Below, one piece after another: positions 23,638-32,344 of a stretch of 64,000 bases of DNA. Origin of the DNA: Streptomyces sp. SAI-135 (lineage in GTDB: Bacteria; Actinomycetota; Actinomycetes; Streptomycetales; Streptomycetaceae); contig NZ_JARXYP010000002.1 in NCBI RefSeq assembly GCF_029893805.1, forward strand, positions 1,364,001 to 1,428,000, in the 5' to 3' direction. Below the pieces are notes generated by a model that was given only the letters and a program-made list of their open reading frames with translations, was not told where the DNA came from and made no database searches. Numbering within the stretch: position 1 is the stretch's first letter; each line of letters starts with the position of its first letter. The position numbers and the translations under genes were made by a program.

Positions 23638-25809
23638 ATGGTCCACCGTCTCGAATCCCTGGTCATTCGGCATGCCCTCCGGCTGCCCGCCCCGGCGGGC
23701 CCCGCCGGCGAGGGCGACGTCGCGGCGCGGCGGTTCGACGCCGCGCTGATGTCCGCCGGCTTCAAGCTGTCGGCGGACGCGCTGAGGGTGTTGTCGGGAC
23801 TGTCCGAGAGCACGGTCGTCGACACCGCCGTGCGCACGCTCGCCACCGTCCGGGAGATGACCGGCGACCATGTGCGGCACAACGTCTACTTCAAGGACTT
23901 CCCGGCCAACGTCCCGGACACCTTCGAGTTCTGGATGCGCTGCGTGCGCGAGGCCCTGGAGGACGGCAAGGCCCGCTCCGGAGTCCTCGCCCAGCTGCGC
24001 AACGGCGTGGTCAACCTGCTCACTCTGCCGTCGTACGGCACCTACCGGCACACCTACGAGGAGATGCTCGCCGCGCACGACGAGCTGACGGCCGCGGTCG
24101 GCGACCGGCTGACCGTCCTGCACCTGGGCGGCGCCCTGGAGGACGAGCTCACCGCCCTGTACCTGGCGCTGGCCGGCAGCACCACTCCGCTCGGGGACGA
24201 GCACCTGGCCGATCTCAGGGTGCTCGCCGGGCACTGCGCGGACGGCCCCCAGCCGGAGACGATCCCGGTGCGGGAGAACCGTGCCGTCGTCAACGAGGCC
24301 CGCCTGAAGGCGGGTTCGGGTCTGCTCCTCGACACCGTGACCGATGTGCTGCGGCTGGCCTGCGCGTTGTCCGGCGGGGATGTGAGCCTCCAGGAGCCGA
24401 CCCGCTTGAGCAAGCTGTCCCGGCCGGTGCGCCGCGCCCTGCTCGCGGGGCTGGACGAGGTAGTCGCCGGGACCCCCGCCAAGCTCGCCGACGTCCTCGC
24501 GCACCGTGAGGCGTTCAAGCGGCTCGGCGAGCGTCTGCACCCGCACGAGTACCCCCGGTGGCCGCACGCGGCCGAGGTGTTCGCGGTCGCCCGGGGCGAG
24601 AAGAAGGCGTACACCTTCGAGGCGCGAGTCGAGGCGCTGCTGGGCGCGGACGACGTCCTCGGGGCGACGGAGCTGCTCCGGTCCGCGCCGGGCAGGCTGC
24701 TGCGCGCGCTGGACCGGCTGCTGCGCACCGCGCGCACGCAGGCGGAGCGGGACGCCGTGGTGGCCGCCGTCGAGGAGGTCGCCCCGCAGGTCTCCGGGCG
24801 GGTCGTGCTGTCGGTGCGCGAGTACCTGCACAACCGGGCCGAAGAGGCGGGCCGCAAGCGGGTGTTCATCAACCGTGCCGGCCGCGCGCATGTCACCGAC
24901 GACGCCCGTCGGACCGTACCGGAGGAGGACCGCAAGCGTCTGATCGCCGTGCTCGACGCGGAGACGGCTCGTCGACTCCCCTCTCCGGAGCGGCTGCTGG
25001 TCGACCCCGACGTCCTGGGCGTGGCGCTTCCGCTCAGCGGGCGGGCGGCCTCGGCCGGACTCGGCGTGCTGCCCCGCGGCTCCGTCTCGCCGGTCGACGG
25101 GGAGCTGCTGCGGTTCTTCGTGTACTGGAAGCAGACGCGGCAGGTCACCGACTACGACCTGTCGGCGCTGCTGCTGGACGCGGACTACGAGACGGTGTCG
25201 TGGCTGTCGTACACCAACCTCCGCGAGGTGGAGGGCGAGCACTCGGGTGACATCACCGACGCGCCCGACGGCGCTTCGGAGTTCATCAACCTGCGGCTCG
25301 GGGCGGTACGGGGCACGTACATCGTGCCGCAGGTCAACATCTACTCCGGGGAGAAGTTCGAGGACGCCGAGGAGTCGTTCTTCGGGTTCATGCTGCGCGA
25401 GGGCGAGCAGAAGGGACAGCCCTTCGAGGCGCGTACCGTGCGCATGAAGTCGGAGCTGCGCGGCCCCGGCCGGGTGGCACTGCCGCTGGCGTTCCGGCGT
25501 GCGCAGGACGGGAGTTGGCACGCGAAGTGGCTGCATCTGTACCTGAAGGGGCACCCGGCGTACAACCGCGTCGAGGGCAACCAGGTGTCGGTGGCCACGC
25601 TGCTGCGCGCTGTCGTCGAGCGCGAGCAGCTCACGGTCGGGTACCTGGCCGATCTGATGGCGAACGACGGTACGCAGGTGGCGACTTGGGACCCCGAGTC
25701 GGTGCCGGACGTGCCCGTGACCTACATCGGCCTGGAGCGACCGGAGGGGCTGCACCCGGAGTCGGTGGTCATCACGCCGGAAAACCTGCGCGACTTGATC
25801 CCCGAGTGA
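23638..25809 (+). CDS. Large protein with C-terminal TerD-like domain
   Basis: A 723-residue protein. The first two thirds are mostly helical with no motif I can name. From about residue 490 comes a TerD-like beta-sandwich: YDLSALLLDADYETVSWLSYTNLREVEGEHSGDITDAPDGASEFINLRL, then VPQVNIYSGEKFEDAEESFFGFMLRE. The acidic DxD calcium-type signature of tellurium-resistance proteins is recognisable. It resembles the long TerD-containing proteins of Streptomyces (the SCO0854-like type), which are linked to stress responses. The ATG at 23638 is chosen on homologous length; the GTG at 23602 is another option. Two structured repeats begin 18 bp after its stop. Confidence 0.78.
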   Translation: MVHRLESLVIRHALRLPAPAGPAGEGDVAARRFDAALMSAGFKLSADALRVLSGLSESTVVDTAVRTLATVREMTGDHVRHNVYFKDFPANVPDTFEFWMRCVREALEDGKARSGVLAQLRNGVVNLLTLPSYGTYRHTYEEMLAAHDELTAAVGDRLTVLHLGGALEDELTALYLALAGSTTPLGDEHLADLRVLAGHCADGPQPETIPVRENRAVVNEARLKAGSGLLLDTVTDVLRLACALSGGDVSLQEPTRLSKLSRPVRRALLAGLDEVVAGTPAKLADVLAHREAFKRLGERLHPHEYPRWPHAAEVFAVARGEKKAYTFEARVEALLGADDVLGATELLRSAPGRLLRALDRLLRTARTQAERDAVVAAVEEVAPQVSGRVVLSVREYLHNRAEEAGRKRVFINRAGRAHVTDDARRTVPEEDRKRLIAVLDAETARRLPSPERLLVDPDVLGVALPLSGRAASAGLGVLPRGSVSPVDGELLRFFVYWKQTRQVTDYDLSALLLDADYETVSWLSYTNLREVEGEHSGDITDAPDGASEFINLRLGAVRGTYIVPQVNIYSGEKFEDAEESFFGFMLREGEQKGQPFEARTVRMKSELRGPGRVALPLAFRRAQDGSWHAKWLHLYLKGHPAYNRVEGNQVSVATLLRAVVEREQLTVGYLADLMANDGTQVATWDPESVPDVPVTYIGLERPEGLHPESVVITPENLRDLIPE

Positions 25810-25826
25810 CTGCTAGCGTTGTCCGT

Positions 25827-25907
25827 GGCGAGGCCATGGAAGGGCTTCCTTCTCACTGCGATGAGCCCCCATGGGGCTCGGATTTCAGCCCATCCGCTCT
25901 CCTCGCC
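25827..25907. repeat. Structured tandem element, copy A
   Basis: An 81-bp element with nested pairing. Outer stem GGCGAGG (25827-25833) pairs with CCTCGCC (25901-25907); after a conserved CCAT, GGAAGGGCT (25838-25846) pairs with AGCCCATCC (25887-25895) with one A-A mismatch; the tip is GAGCCCC-CAT-GGGGCTC (25863-25879). The unpaired CTTCCTTCTCAC is identical in copy B. Copy B starts 97 bp later. Two stem positions show G-C in this copy and A-T in copy B, so the fold and not only the sequence has been kept. It could be a small structured RNA, a double terminator or a mobile-element end. Confidence 0.75.
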
Positions 25908-25923
25908 AGGACGTGACGCGCGC

Positions 25924-26005
25924 GGCGAGGCCATGAAGGGACTTCCTTCTCACCGGTCTCCAGAACCGGCCTTCTTATGGCTCCAGTCCCTTCGCTCTCC
26001 TCGCT
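25924..26005. repeat. Structured tandem element, copy B
   Basis: The second copy of the element. Outer stem GGCGAGG (25924-25930) pairs with CCTCGCT (25999-26005) with a final G-T wobble; GAAGGGACT (25935-25943) pairs perfectly with AGTCCCTTC (25985-25993); the tip is CCGGT (25953-25957) with ACCGG (25965-25969), unrelated in sequence to the tip of copy A. CCTTCTCAC and GCTCTCCTCGC are conserved. GACGTGACGCG follows copy A and GACGTCACGCG follows copy B. It ends 40 bp before the stop of the convergent fructosamine kinase gene. Confidence 0.75.
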
Positions 26006-26044
26006 CGCGACGTCACGCGCCCAGGCGGCCCCGGACCGGTGCAC

Positions 26045-26911
26045 TCACCGCTCCAGGGCCGCCTTCGCCGTGCTGAGCGCCTGTTCCGCATAGCCCCTCC
26101 CGAACAGCACGGCGTGCACCAGCAGCGGGAACATCTGGTGCAGGCCGATCCGGCCGGCCCAGCCCTCGACGAGCGGCGCGGCGCTCTCGTAGCCGCGCAG
26201 CACCTCGTCCAGGTGGGGACAGCCGAAGAGGTGGAGCATCGCGAGGTCGGTCTCGCGGTGGCCGCCGTGCGCCGCCGGGTCGATGAGCCAGGCGTGGCCG
26301 TCGGCTCCCCACAGGACGTTGCCGTTCCAGAGGTCGCCGTGGAGCCGGGCGGGCGGCTCGGCGGGGCCCGCGAGCCCGGGCAGGAGCTCGCAGAGCCGTT
26401 CGATCACGGGAGCCTCGTCCGCGGTGATCGTGCCGTCGTCCACCGCGCGCCGCAGATACGGCAGCACCCGGTGCTCGGCGTACCACCGGGGCCACTCGGC
26501 GCCTTCGGCGTTCCGCATGGGCGCGCGCCCGATGTACGCCTCCCGTGGGCCGCCGGGCGGACGGGAACCGAAGGCGGGCGCACCGGCGAGGTGCAGCCCG
26601 GCCAGCCCGCGCCCGAGGCCGAACGCCGCGTCCCGGTCGGGCCGCCCCCGCGCGATCAGGTCGGTGACCAGCAGGCGGCCGTCCTGACCGTAGGTGGTCG
26701 GCACCCGGACCGTTCCTGCGGCGGCCAGCCACGCCAGCCCCGCCGCCTCGGCCCGGGCCTCCTCGGGGCCGTCGGCGCGCTTGACCATCACCACCCGGCC
26801 GTCGTCGAGGGTCACCTCGGTCAGCGCACCGGACAGCGGACGCTCCCCGGTCGCCGCCCGCCCGGTGAGCCGCGCCGCCGCAGTCCTCACGCCGTCGCCG
26901 TCGTCGTGCAC
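26045..26911 (-). CDS. Fructosamine kinase family protein
   Basis: A 288-residue kinase-fold protein related to aminoglycoside phosphotransferases and fructosamine-3-kinase, which phosphorylates ketoamines so that proteins are deglycated. Visible marks: LTEVTLDDGRVVMVKRAD (ATP-binding Lys), the catalytic loop ARLHGDLWNGNVLWGADGHAWLIDPAAHGGHRETDLAML with HGDLWNGN and IDPA, and a helical end. The GTG at 26911 follows GGGAGG; the GTG at 26929, following GGAGGGG, fits equally well. It is convergent with the TerD-like gene. Confidence 0.87.
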   Translation of the reverse strand: MHDDGDGVRTAAARLTGRAATGERPLSGALTEVTLDDGRVVMVKRADGPEEARAEAAGLAWLAAAGTVRVPTTYGQDGRLLVTDLIARGRPDRDAAFGLGRGLAGLHLAGAPAFGSRPPGGPREAYIGRAPMRNAEGAEWPRWYAEHRVLPYLRRAVDDGTITADEAPVIERLCELLPGLAGPAEPPARLHGDLWNGNVLWGADGHAWLIDPAAHGGHRETDLAMLHLFGCPHLDEVLRGYESAAPLVEGWAGRIGLHQMFPLLVHAVLFGRGYAEQALSTAKAALER

Positions 26912-27077
26912 CCGCGCCTCCCTGATCACCACACCCCTCCGAGTTCCCGGAGGTACTCCCGCAGTGAAGCTAGCGGACTGCGGCTTCCCCGCCGGTGACA
27001 GGGCTCCACCGGTGACCCGCCCCCGCTGAAGATCCGCCGGTGCTTCAATGTCACCCCCTGGGTGGAGGAGCGAGGGC

Positions 27078-28121
27078 ATGGGCCAAGTCCTGGTGACCGG
27101 TGGCAGCGGATTCGTCGGGAGCCATCTCGTGCGGCGGCTGCTGGAGAGCGGCTACGAGGTGCACGCCACCGTGCGCAGTCTCACCAACCCGGTGAAGGTG
27201 CGTCCCCTGCGGGACATGCAGGACGAATTCCCGGGCGCGCTCACGCTGTTCGAGGCGGACCTTCTTAAGGAGCGCTCCTTCGACGAGGCCATGGCGGGCT
27301 GCCGGGTCGTCTTCCACGTGGCGTCGCCGTTCTTCATGCCGGAGAGGATCAAGGACGGCCGCAAGGACATGGTCGAACCGGCTCTGACCGGCACCCGCAA
27401 CGTCCTGGCAGGCATCGAGCGGACACCGTCCGTGGAGCGACTGGTGTTCACCTCCACGGTCGGTGCGATCTTCGGCGACTACTCCGATGTGCGGGACATG
27501 GACGGGCAGGTCCTGTCGGAGAGGTACTTCAACACCAGCAGCACGGTGGAGAACAACCCGTACCACTACGCCAAGACGGTCGCCGAGCGCGCGGCCTGGG
27601 ACGCTCAGGCGGCCCAGGACCGCTGGCGGATGGTGTCCGTGAATCCCGGCCTGATCCTGGGTCCTTCCCTCACACCCGCCTCCGAGTCCGGCAGCCTCTT
27701 CCTCCTGGAGGAGCTCTTCAAGGGCTACTTCTTCTACGGCGCCCCGGACTTCAGCTTCACCACGGTCGACGTGCGTGACGTGGCCGACGCACACATCGCG
27801 GCGGCGGAGCGGCCCGAGGCGAAGGGCCGGTACATCCTGGCCGCGGAGACGATGACGTCGTTCCACGAGATGTCCCGCATCATCCGCACCCGGTACCCCC
27901 GCGATCCTCGGATCCCGCGCACCGCCCTCCCGCACTGGCCCGTGCGCGTTCTGGGTCCCGCCTTCGGGCTCACCCAGGACTACATCCGCAAGCACCTCGG
28001 CATCCGCTTCCGCGTGGACAACAGCCGCAGTGTGCGGGAGCTGGGCATCGCCTACCGGCCGATCGAGGAGACGGTCCTCGACCACTACGAGGCGTGGCGT
28101 GAACAGCGGGGCAGGAGGTGA
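27078..28121 (+). CDS. NAD-dependent epimerase/dehydratase (dihydroflavonol-reductase-like SDR)
   Basis: A 347-residue extended short-chain dehydrogenase. The N-terminal Rossmann motif is VLVTGGSGFVGSHLVRRLLESGYEVHATVRS; FTSTVGAIFGD holds the Ser/Thr and NNPYHYAKTVAERAAW carries the catalytic Tyr-x3-Lys. ATVRSLTNPVKV and the HVASPFFMPERIKDG loop resemble aldehyde and dihydroflavonol reductases (yeast GRE2 type). It probably reduces a ketone or aldehyde with NADPH. GGAGGAGCGAGGG stands before the ATG at 27078. It is divergent to the fructosamine kinase gene and has no pathway neighbours. Confidence 0.88.
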   Translation: MGQVLVTGGSGFVGSHLVRRLLESGYEVHATVRSLTNPVKVRPLRDMQDEFPGALTLFEADLLKERSFDEAMAGCRVVFHVASPFFMPERIKDGRKDMVEPALTGTRNVLAGIERTPSVERLVFTSTVGAIFGDYSDVRDMDGQVLSERYFNTSSTVENNPYHYAKTVAERAAWDAQAAQDRWRMVSVNPGLILGPSLTPASESGSLFLLEELFKGYFFYGAPDFSFTTVDVRDVADAHIAAAERPEAKGRYILAAETMTSFHEMSRIIRTRYPRDPRIPRTALPHWPVRVLGPAFGLTQDYIRKHLGIRFRVDNSRSVRELGIAYRPIEETVLDHYEAWREQRGRR

Positions 28122-28258
28122 CGGTCACCGGGTGCGGCGGCCCGTACGCGACGAAGGTCACAGTTACATCTCACGCTTTTCACACTTCAACCTTCACGGG
28201 AGCCTCACAAGTTGGCTAAGTTGACGGCGAGCAGCACGACGGAAGGGGCATGACTTTC

Positions 28259-29767
28259 ATGGCGCCGGATCGAACTTCGCGCGATGGAGGGTTCAGCCTC
28301 CCCGCCAAGCGCAACTCCGCCCTCGCGACGGCCGCCCTGGCCTCCGCGGCTCTCCTGTCGCAGACCGGGAACGCCGCGGCGGACGAGGCGCCGAGCCGTG
28401 ACGAGGTGAGCCGACGGGTCTCCAACCTCTACGACCGGGCCGAGAACGACTCCGGCACCTACAACGCCACCCGCGCGGCCGGTACGGCGTCGAGCACCCG
28501 GGGCCGCGGTGGTTCGTCGACCGGCGGGCACAGGACGGACGGCGGCGGCAGGTCGGGCGGCGATCCCTCCCTCGACGCCATCGCCCGGCAGTGGTACGGC
28601 ATGGCCCGCGCGAAGACGGGTCCCATCATCGAGGCGTCCCTGCCCGCCGATCGTGTCGCGGGCCGCCGGGCCGAGACGAACCGCCAGCGTCCGGCGAGTG
28701 CCGCCACGGCACGTGAGGCGAAGCCGGCCGAACAGTCCCTTCCGGAACGTGCCGCCAGACCCGTGCTCGCCCTGCCCAGCGCGCCGGAACCTGCCCCGGC
28801 GCCGGCCCAGTCCCCCTCATGGGCACCGGCACCGGGCCCGCAGGACCTCACCGGCACCGGCGGCTTCCCCGCCCTGGGCACCTCGCAACCCGTCACCGGC
28901 GTTCCGGAGTACACGGCGCAGTCCGACACCGGCACTGTCGAGTACGGACGGCAACTCGTCACAGGGGTCCCGGAGTACACCCCTCCGAGCGGCACCGCCG
29001 TCCCGGCGTCCATCGCGCAGCCGGCCCCCGCATTCCCGGAGTACAGCGCGCAGGCCGGCACAGGACACCCCGCCCCCACCGGTCAACTCACCACCGCCGT
29101 ACCGGAGTACACCCCGTCACCTGCCACGGGATTCCCCGAGTACGCCGCGCAGACCACCACGGGGTTCCCGGAGTACGCCGCACAGACCACCACGGGATTC
29201 CCCGAGTACGCCGCACCGGCGACCACGGGTTATGCGGACCACTCCGCCCTCACTGCCCCCCTCGCGACGCTCGCGCCCCTGCCCGTCATCCCGGCCCCCC
29301 GCTCCCCCGAACCGGCCTGGCAGGCGCCCGAGCCGGCCCCGGCCCCCGCCGCCACCCCCTTGACCCTGGCGCCGGCCCCCGACCTCCCCACGCCGGACCC
29401 CGGTTACGACTCGAAGGTCATCCAGGTGCTCGCCTTCGCCCGTTCCCAGATCGGCAAGCCGTGCGTCTGGGGCGCGGCGGGCCCGGGGTCGTACGACAAC
29501 TCCGGTCTCACCCAGGCCGCCTGGAAGGTCGCCGGCGTCTCGCTCCCCCGCACCGCCCTCGGTCAGGCGAGCACCGGCACGGCGGTGCCGCTGTACGCGA
29601 TGCAACCCGGTGACCTCGTCTTCTTCCACGACGACTTCAGCCACGTCGGCCTGTGCACCGGGAACGGCATGATGATCCACGCGCCCGGCCCCGGGTCCTC
29701 CATCCGCGAGGAGTCGATCTACCCGACCGGCGAGTCGATCATCCGCGGCGCGATCCGGCCCGCCTGA
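28259..29767 (+). CDS. Secreted NlpC/P60-fold protein lacking the catalytic Cys
   Basis: A 502-residue exported protein. The ATG at 28259 has GGAAGGGG ten bases upstream. A signal-like hydrophobic segment (LATAALASAALLSQTGNAAADE) is followed by a Ser/Gly/Arg-rich stalk and, at about residues 215-325, eight or more copies of a 10-14 residue repeat around FPEYAAQ, then a Pro/Ala linker. The C-terminal domain (about 385-502) has the NlpC/P60 fold found in cell-wall endopeptidases such as RipA. The usual YDCSGL reads YDNSGL, with Asn414 in place of the nucleophile, while the His positions (SHVG His462, HAPG His474) are kept. A Cys (402) sits 12 residues earlier in KPCVWG. It is likely a binding or activator protein. 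Confidence 0.87.
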   Translation: MAPDRTSRDGGFSLPAKRNSALATAALASAALLSQTGNAAADEAPSRDEVSRRVSNLYDRAENDSGTYNATRAAGTASSTRGRGGSSTGGHRTDGGGRSGGDPSLDAIARQWYGMARAKTGPIIEASLPADRVAGRRAETNRQRPASAATAREAKPAEQSLPERAARPVLALPSAPEPAPAPAQSPSWAPAPGPQDLTGTGGFPALGTSQPVTGVPEYTAQSDTGTVEYGRQLVTGVPEYTPPSGTAVPASIAQPAPAFPEYSAQAGTGHPAPTGQLTTAVPEYTPSPATGFPEYAAQTTTGFPEYAAQTTTGFPEYAAPATTGYADHSALTAPLATLAPLPVIPAPRSPEPAWQAPEPAPAPAATPLTLAPAPDLPTPDPGYDSKVIQVLAFARSQIGKPCVWGAAGPGSYDNSGLTQAAWKVAGVSLPRTALGQASTGTAVPLYAMQPGDLVFFHDDFSHVGLCTGNGMMIHAPGPGSSIREESIYPTGESIIRGAIRPA

Positions 29768-29822
29768 CCCGTCACGTCGGACCCTCCCGGTCTTGGAGGC
29801 GCCGGACCAGCAGAGCAGGGCC

Positions 29823-29861
29823 CGTGCGGGCCGCCGCTCCCCTGTGCCGGCGGCCCGCACG
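29823..29861. terminator. Strong hairpin after the NlpC/P60 gene
   Basis: CGTGCGGGCCGCCG (29823-29836) and its exact complement (29848-29861) form a 14-bp stem with an 11-nt loop, 55 bp after the stop of the NlpC/P60-like gene. This is the strongest hairpin seen in the window. Confidence 0.85.
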
Positions 29862-29962
29862 AGTCGCGGCCGGCGCTGCCGTCCGCGCGGGGGCAGGCGT
29901 GTCCGACGGGCCGCCCTCCCCCACCGCGGCCCGCCGGAGCTTCCATGTGCTGGAGTACATGA

Positions 29963-29980
29963 GACAACGTCGACGTTGTC
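29963..29980. promoter_or_regulatory. Perfect 18-bp palindrome upstream of LuxR-type gene
   Basis: GACAACGTCGACGTTGTC is fully self-complementary and ends 36 bp before the start of the LuxR-type regulator gene. Its position suits an operator. The binding protein could be that regulator or an unlinked one (TetR-family operators often look like this). Confidence 0.65.
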
Positions 29981-30016
29981 CGGATGAAGTGTGGGTCAGC
30001 GAGGTACTGGGCCGGT

Positions 30017-30787
30017 ATGGGTAGAACTGCGTACGAGCGGATGCTGTCGGTCGCCGTGGCCGCACTCCACGAGCGCGACCCTGAGCGGCTGTGGCCCCTG
30101 CTGGCGGCCGAACTGCCGGTGCTGTGCGGCGGCGACGCCCTGATCTACAAGCTGGACCACTGGGACGAGCGCGAGGGCACGCTCGGGCTGTCCCCCGGCG
30201 CCGACGCCGAGTTCACCTCGCTCGGCGAGGAGGAGACGGGACTGCTGCGCGCGGGCTACCCGTTGGCCGGGCACTACGCGGGCCGAGCGGACCGTACGCC
30301 GGTCACGGCCCGTCGGGTGGCCGGTCGTTCCTGGCCGGGGAGCCCGACCGCACGGCTGCTCGGCGACCTCCTGGACGTCGACCACGTGCTGGGCATCCCG
30401 CTGCCCGGGTCGACCACCCCCGTCACCGGGTGCATGGTGTACCGCTCGGGGCGGGACTTCAGCGACGGCGAACTGCGGCTGGCCGAGCAGATGCAGCCTT
30501 TGCTGGCCGCCGTCGAGCAGCAGCGGCAGCTCCTGCAGAGGCTCGGCGCCCCTTCCGAGGAGGCGGCCGACGTGGCACTCACCCCCCGCGAGACGACCGT
30601 GCTGGTCCTGCTCGGCGACGCGCTGACCGCCCTGTCGATCGGGCGCAGACTCGGCATATCCGAGCGCACGGTCCACAAGCACATCGCGAACATTTACCGC
30701 AAACTCGGCACGCACGACCGCGTCAGCACGGTGCTCCAGGCCCAGCGGCTCGGTCTGGTCCCTACGGCAGCGGGGACCCGCCCTTGA
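30017..30787 (+). CDS. LuxR-family regulator
   Basis: A 256-residue protein with a GAF/PAS-like N-terminal sensor region (ERMLSVAVAALHERDPERLWPLLAAELPVLCGGDALIYKLDHWDERE ... VDHVLGIPLPGSTTPVTGCMVYRSGRDFSDGE) and a C-terminal LuxR helix-turn-helix (LTPRETTVLVLLGDALTALSIGRRLGISERTVHKHIANIYRKLGTHDRV). No receiver domain or phospho-Asp is seen. The ATG at 30017 has only a weak ribosome site. It is convergent with a DHA2 exporter gene and overlaps it by 26 bp. Confidence 0.87.
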   Translation: MGRTAYERMLSVAVAALHERDPERLWPLLAAELPVLCGGDALIYKLDHWDEREGTLGLSPGADAEFTSLGEEETGLLRAGYPLAGHYAGRADRTPVTARRVAGRSWPGSPTARLLGDLLDVDHVLGIPLPGSTTPVTGCMVYRSGRDFSDGELRLAEQMQPLLAAVEQQRQLLQRLGAPSEEAADVALTPRETTVLVLLGDALTALSIGRRLGISERTVHKHIANIYRKLGTHDRVSTVLQAQRLGLVPTAAGTRP

Positions 30788-32309
30788 GGCGTTCCAGGTC
30801 GGAGGGGCGGACCTGGATGACCACGACCGCGATGACTGCGGCGAGCACCGTGAAGATCGCGGCGACGACGAAGGCGGCCGAGACACCCGCGGTCAGGACC
30901 TCGTCGCCCCAGGAGCCCGGGAGTTCGCCGGTACGGGCGAAGAGCCGGCGCTCGGCCGGGGTGGCCTGGGCGAGGAACCGCGGGACCTGCTTCTCCGCCT
31001 CGTTGGTGCTGGCCGTGCCGAACATGGTGACCAGGATGGACAGTCCGAGGGAACCGCCCACCTGCTGGGTGGCGTTGAGGAGCCCGGAGGCCGCGCCGGT
31101 CTCCGCGGTGGGCACGTTGGAGAGCGCCATCAGGGTCAGCGACACGAACTCCATGCCCATGCCGAGGCTGAAGACGAGCATCGGCCCGAGGACACTGCCC
31201 GCGTAGGTGGAGTGGACGTCGGTCAGGGTCAGCCAGGCGAGTCCGGCCGCGGCGAGGATCGCGCCGCCCACCATGAAGGGCTTCGGCCCGTAGACGGGCA
31301 GGAACCGTGAGGCGAGTCCGGCACCGACGGCGATGACCGCGCTGACGGGGAGGAACGCGAACCCGGTGGCCAGGGGGCTGAAGTCGAGGACGTTCTGCAC
31401 GAACAGCGTCAGGAAGAAGAACATGCCGAAGATCGCGGCCGCGAGGCACAGCATGATGCCGTAGGTGCCCGCGCGGTTGCGGTCGGCGAACATGTGCAGC
31501 GGGGTGATCGGCTGCCGGGACCGCTTCTCGACCAGCACGAACACCGCGAGCAGGACCACCGCGCCGGCGAAGGAGGCCAGGGTGAGGGGGTCGCGCCAGC
31601 CTTCCTGTGCGGCCCGGATGAAGCCGTACACCAGCAGCACCATGCCCGCCGTCGCGGTCAGCGCTCCGGTGATGTCGAAATGGCCGGGATGTCGCTCGGA
31701 CTCGCGGATGTAGCGGGGCGTGGCGAGTGCGATGAGCAGTCCGATGGGGACGTTGACGAACAGCACCCACCGCCAGTTCAGCCACTCGACGAGCACGCCG
31801 CCCGCCAGCAGTCCGATCGCGCCGCCGCCCGCCGAGACCGCGGCGAAGACACCGAAGGCGCGGTTGCGTTCGGGGCCTTCCCGGAACGTCGTGCTGACCA
31901 GGGAGAGGGCGGTCGGGGAGGCGATGGCGCCGCCGACGCCCTGGAGGGCACGCGCGGCGAGGAGTTGGCCCTCGTTCTGGGCGAGCCCGCCGAGCAGCGA
32001 GGCCAGCACGAACAGCAGCACTCCGCAGACGAACATCCGGCGTCTGCCGAGGATGTCGCCGGTCCGGCCGCCGAGCAGCAGCAGTCCGCCGAAGGTGAGG
32101 GTGTAGGCGTTGACCACCCAGGCCAGGCTGGTGGTGGAGAAGTCCAGGGAGCGCTGGATGTCCGGCAGCGCGATGTTCACGATGGTGATGTCGAGGACCA
32201 CCATGAGCTGGCAGGACGCGATGACCAGCAGCGCCATGGAGTTCCCGCCCCCGCCGGAGTCCGGTGGGGTGGTCCGTGGTGCAGAACTGGCCTGCGGGTC
32301 GCTGCTCAT
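30762..32309 (-). CDS. MFS drug:proton antiporter, DHA2 (14-TM) family
   Basis: A 515-residue membrane exporter with about 14 hydrophobic helices. Motifs: LDITIVNIALPDIQRSL in helix 1 (motif D), LLLLGGRTGDILGRRRMFV (motif A) and AVSAGGGAIGLLAGGVLVEWLNWRWVLFVNVPIG (antiporter motif C and the WRW turn), as in EmrB/QacA-type multidrug exporters. The ATG at 32309 follows CGGAG. It probably exports an antibiotic or toxic compound driven by protons. No regulator is directly divergent; the convergent LuxR gene overlaps its 3' end. Confidence 0.92.
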   Translation of the reverse strand: MSSDPQASSAPRTTPPDSGGGGNSMALLVIASCQLMVVLDITIVNIALPDIQRSLDFSTTSLAWVVNAYTLTFGGLLLLGGRTGDILGRRRMFVCGVLLFVLASLLGGLAQNEGQLLAARALQGVGGAIASPTALSLVSTTFREGPERNRAFGVFAAVSAGGGAIGLLAGGVLVEWLNWRWVLFVNVPIGLLIALATPRYIRESERHPGHFDITGALTATAGMVLLVYGFIRAAQEGWRDPLTLASFAGAVVLLAVFVLVEKRSRQPITPLHMFADRNRAGTYGIMLCLAAAIFGMFFFLTLFVQNVLDFSPLATGFAFLPVSAVIAVGAGLASRFLPVYGPKPFMVGGAILAAAGLAWLTLTDVHSTYAGSVLGPMLVFSLGMGMEFVSLTLMALSNVPTAETGAASGLLNATQQVGGSLGLSILVTMFGTASTNEAEKQVPRFLAQATPAERRLFARTGELPGSWGDEVLTAGVSAAFVVAAIFTVLAAVIAVVVIQVRPSDLERLKGGSPLP

Positions 32310-32344
32310 AATCTCCGTTCGACGGTACGCCCCCGCCGTGACTG

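Noticed and set aside
22204..25755. An 1183-codon minus-strand frame across the LysR-like, DUF5997 and TerD-like genes
   Set aside because: Same shadow effect; no motifs, no ribosome site, and it lies opposite well-supported genes.
25827..26005. Reading the tandem elements as integron attC sites or a CRISPR fragment
   Set aside because: No RYYYAAC/GTTRRRY ends and no integrase or cassette genes; repeats are two, 97 bp apart, with changed bases, so not a CRISPR array.
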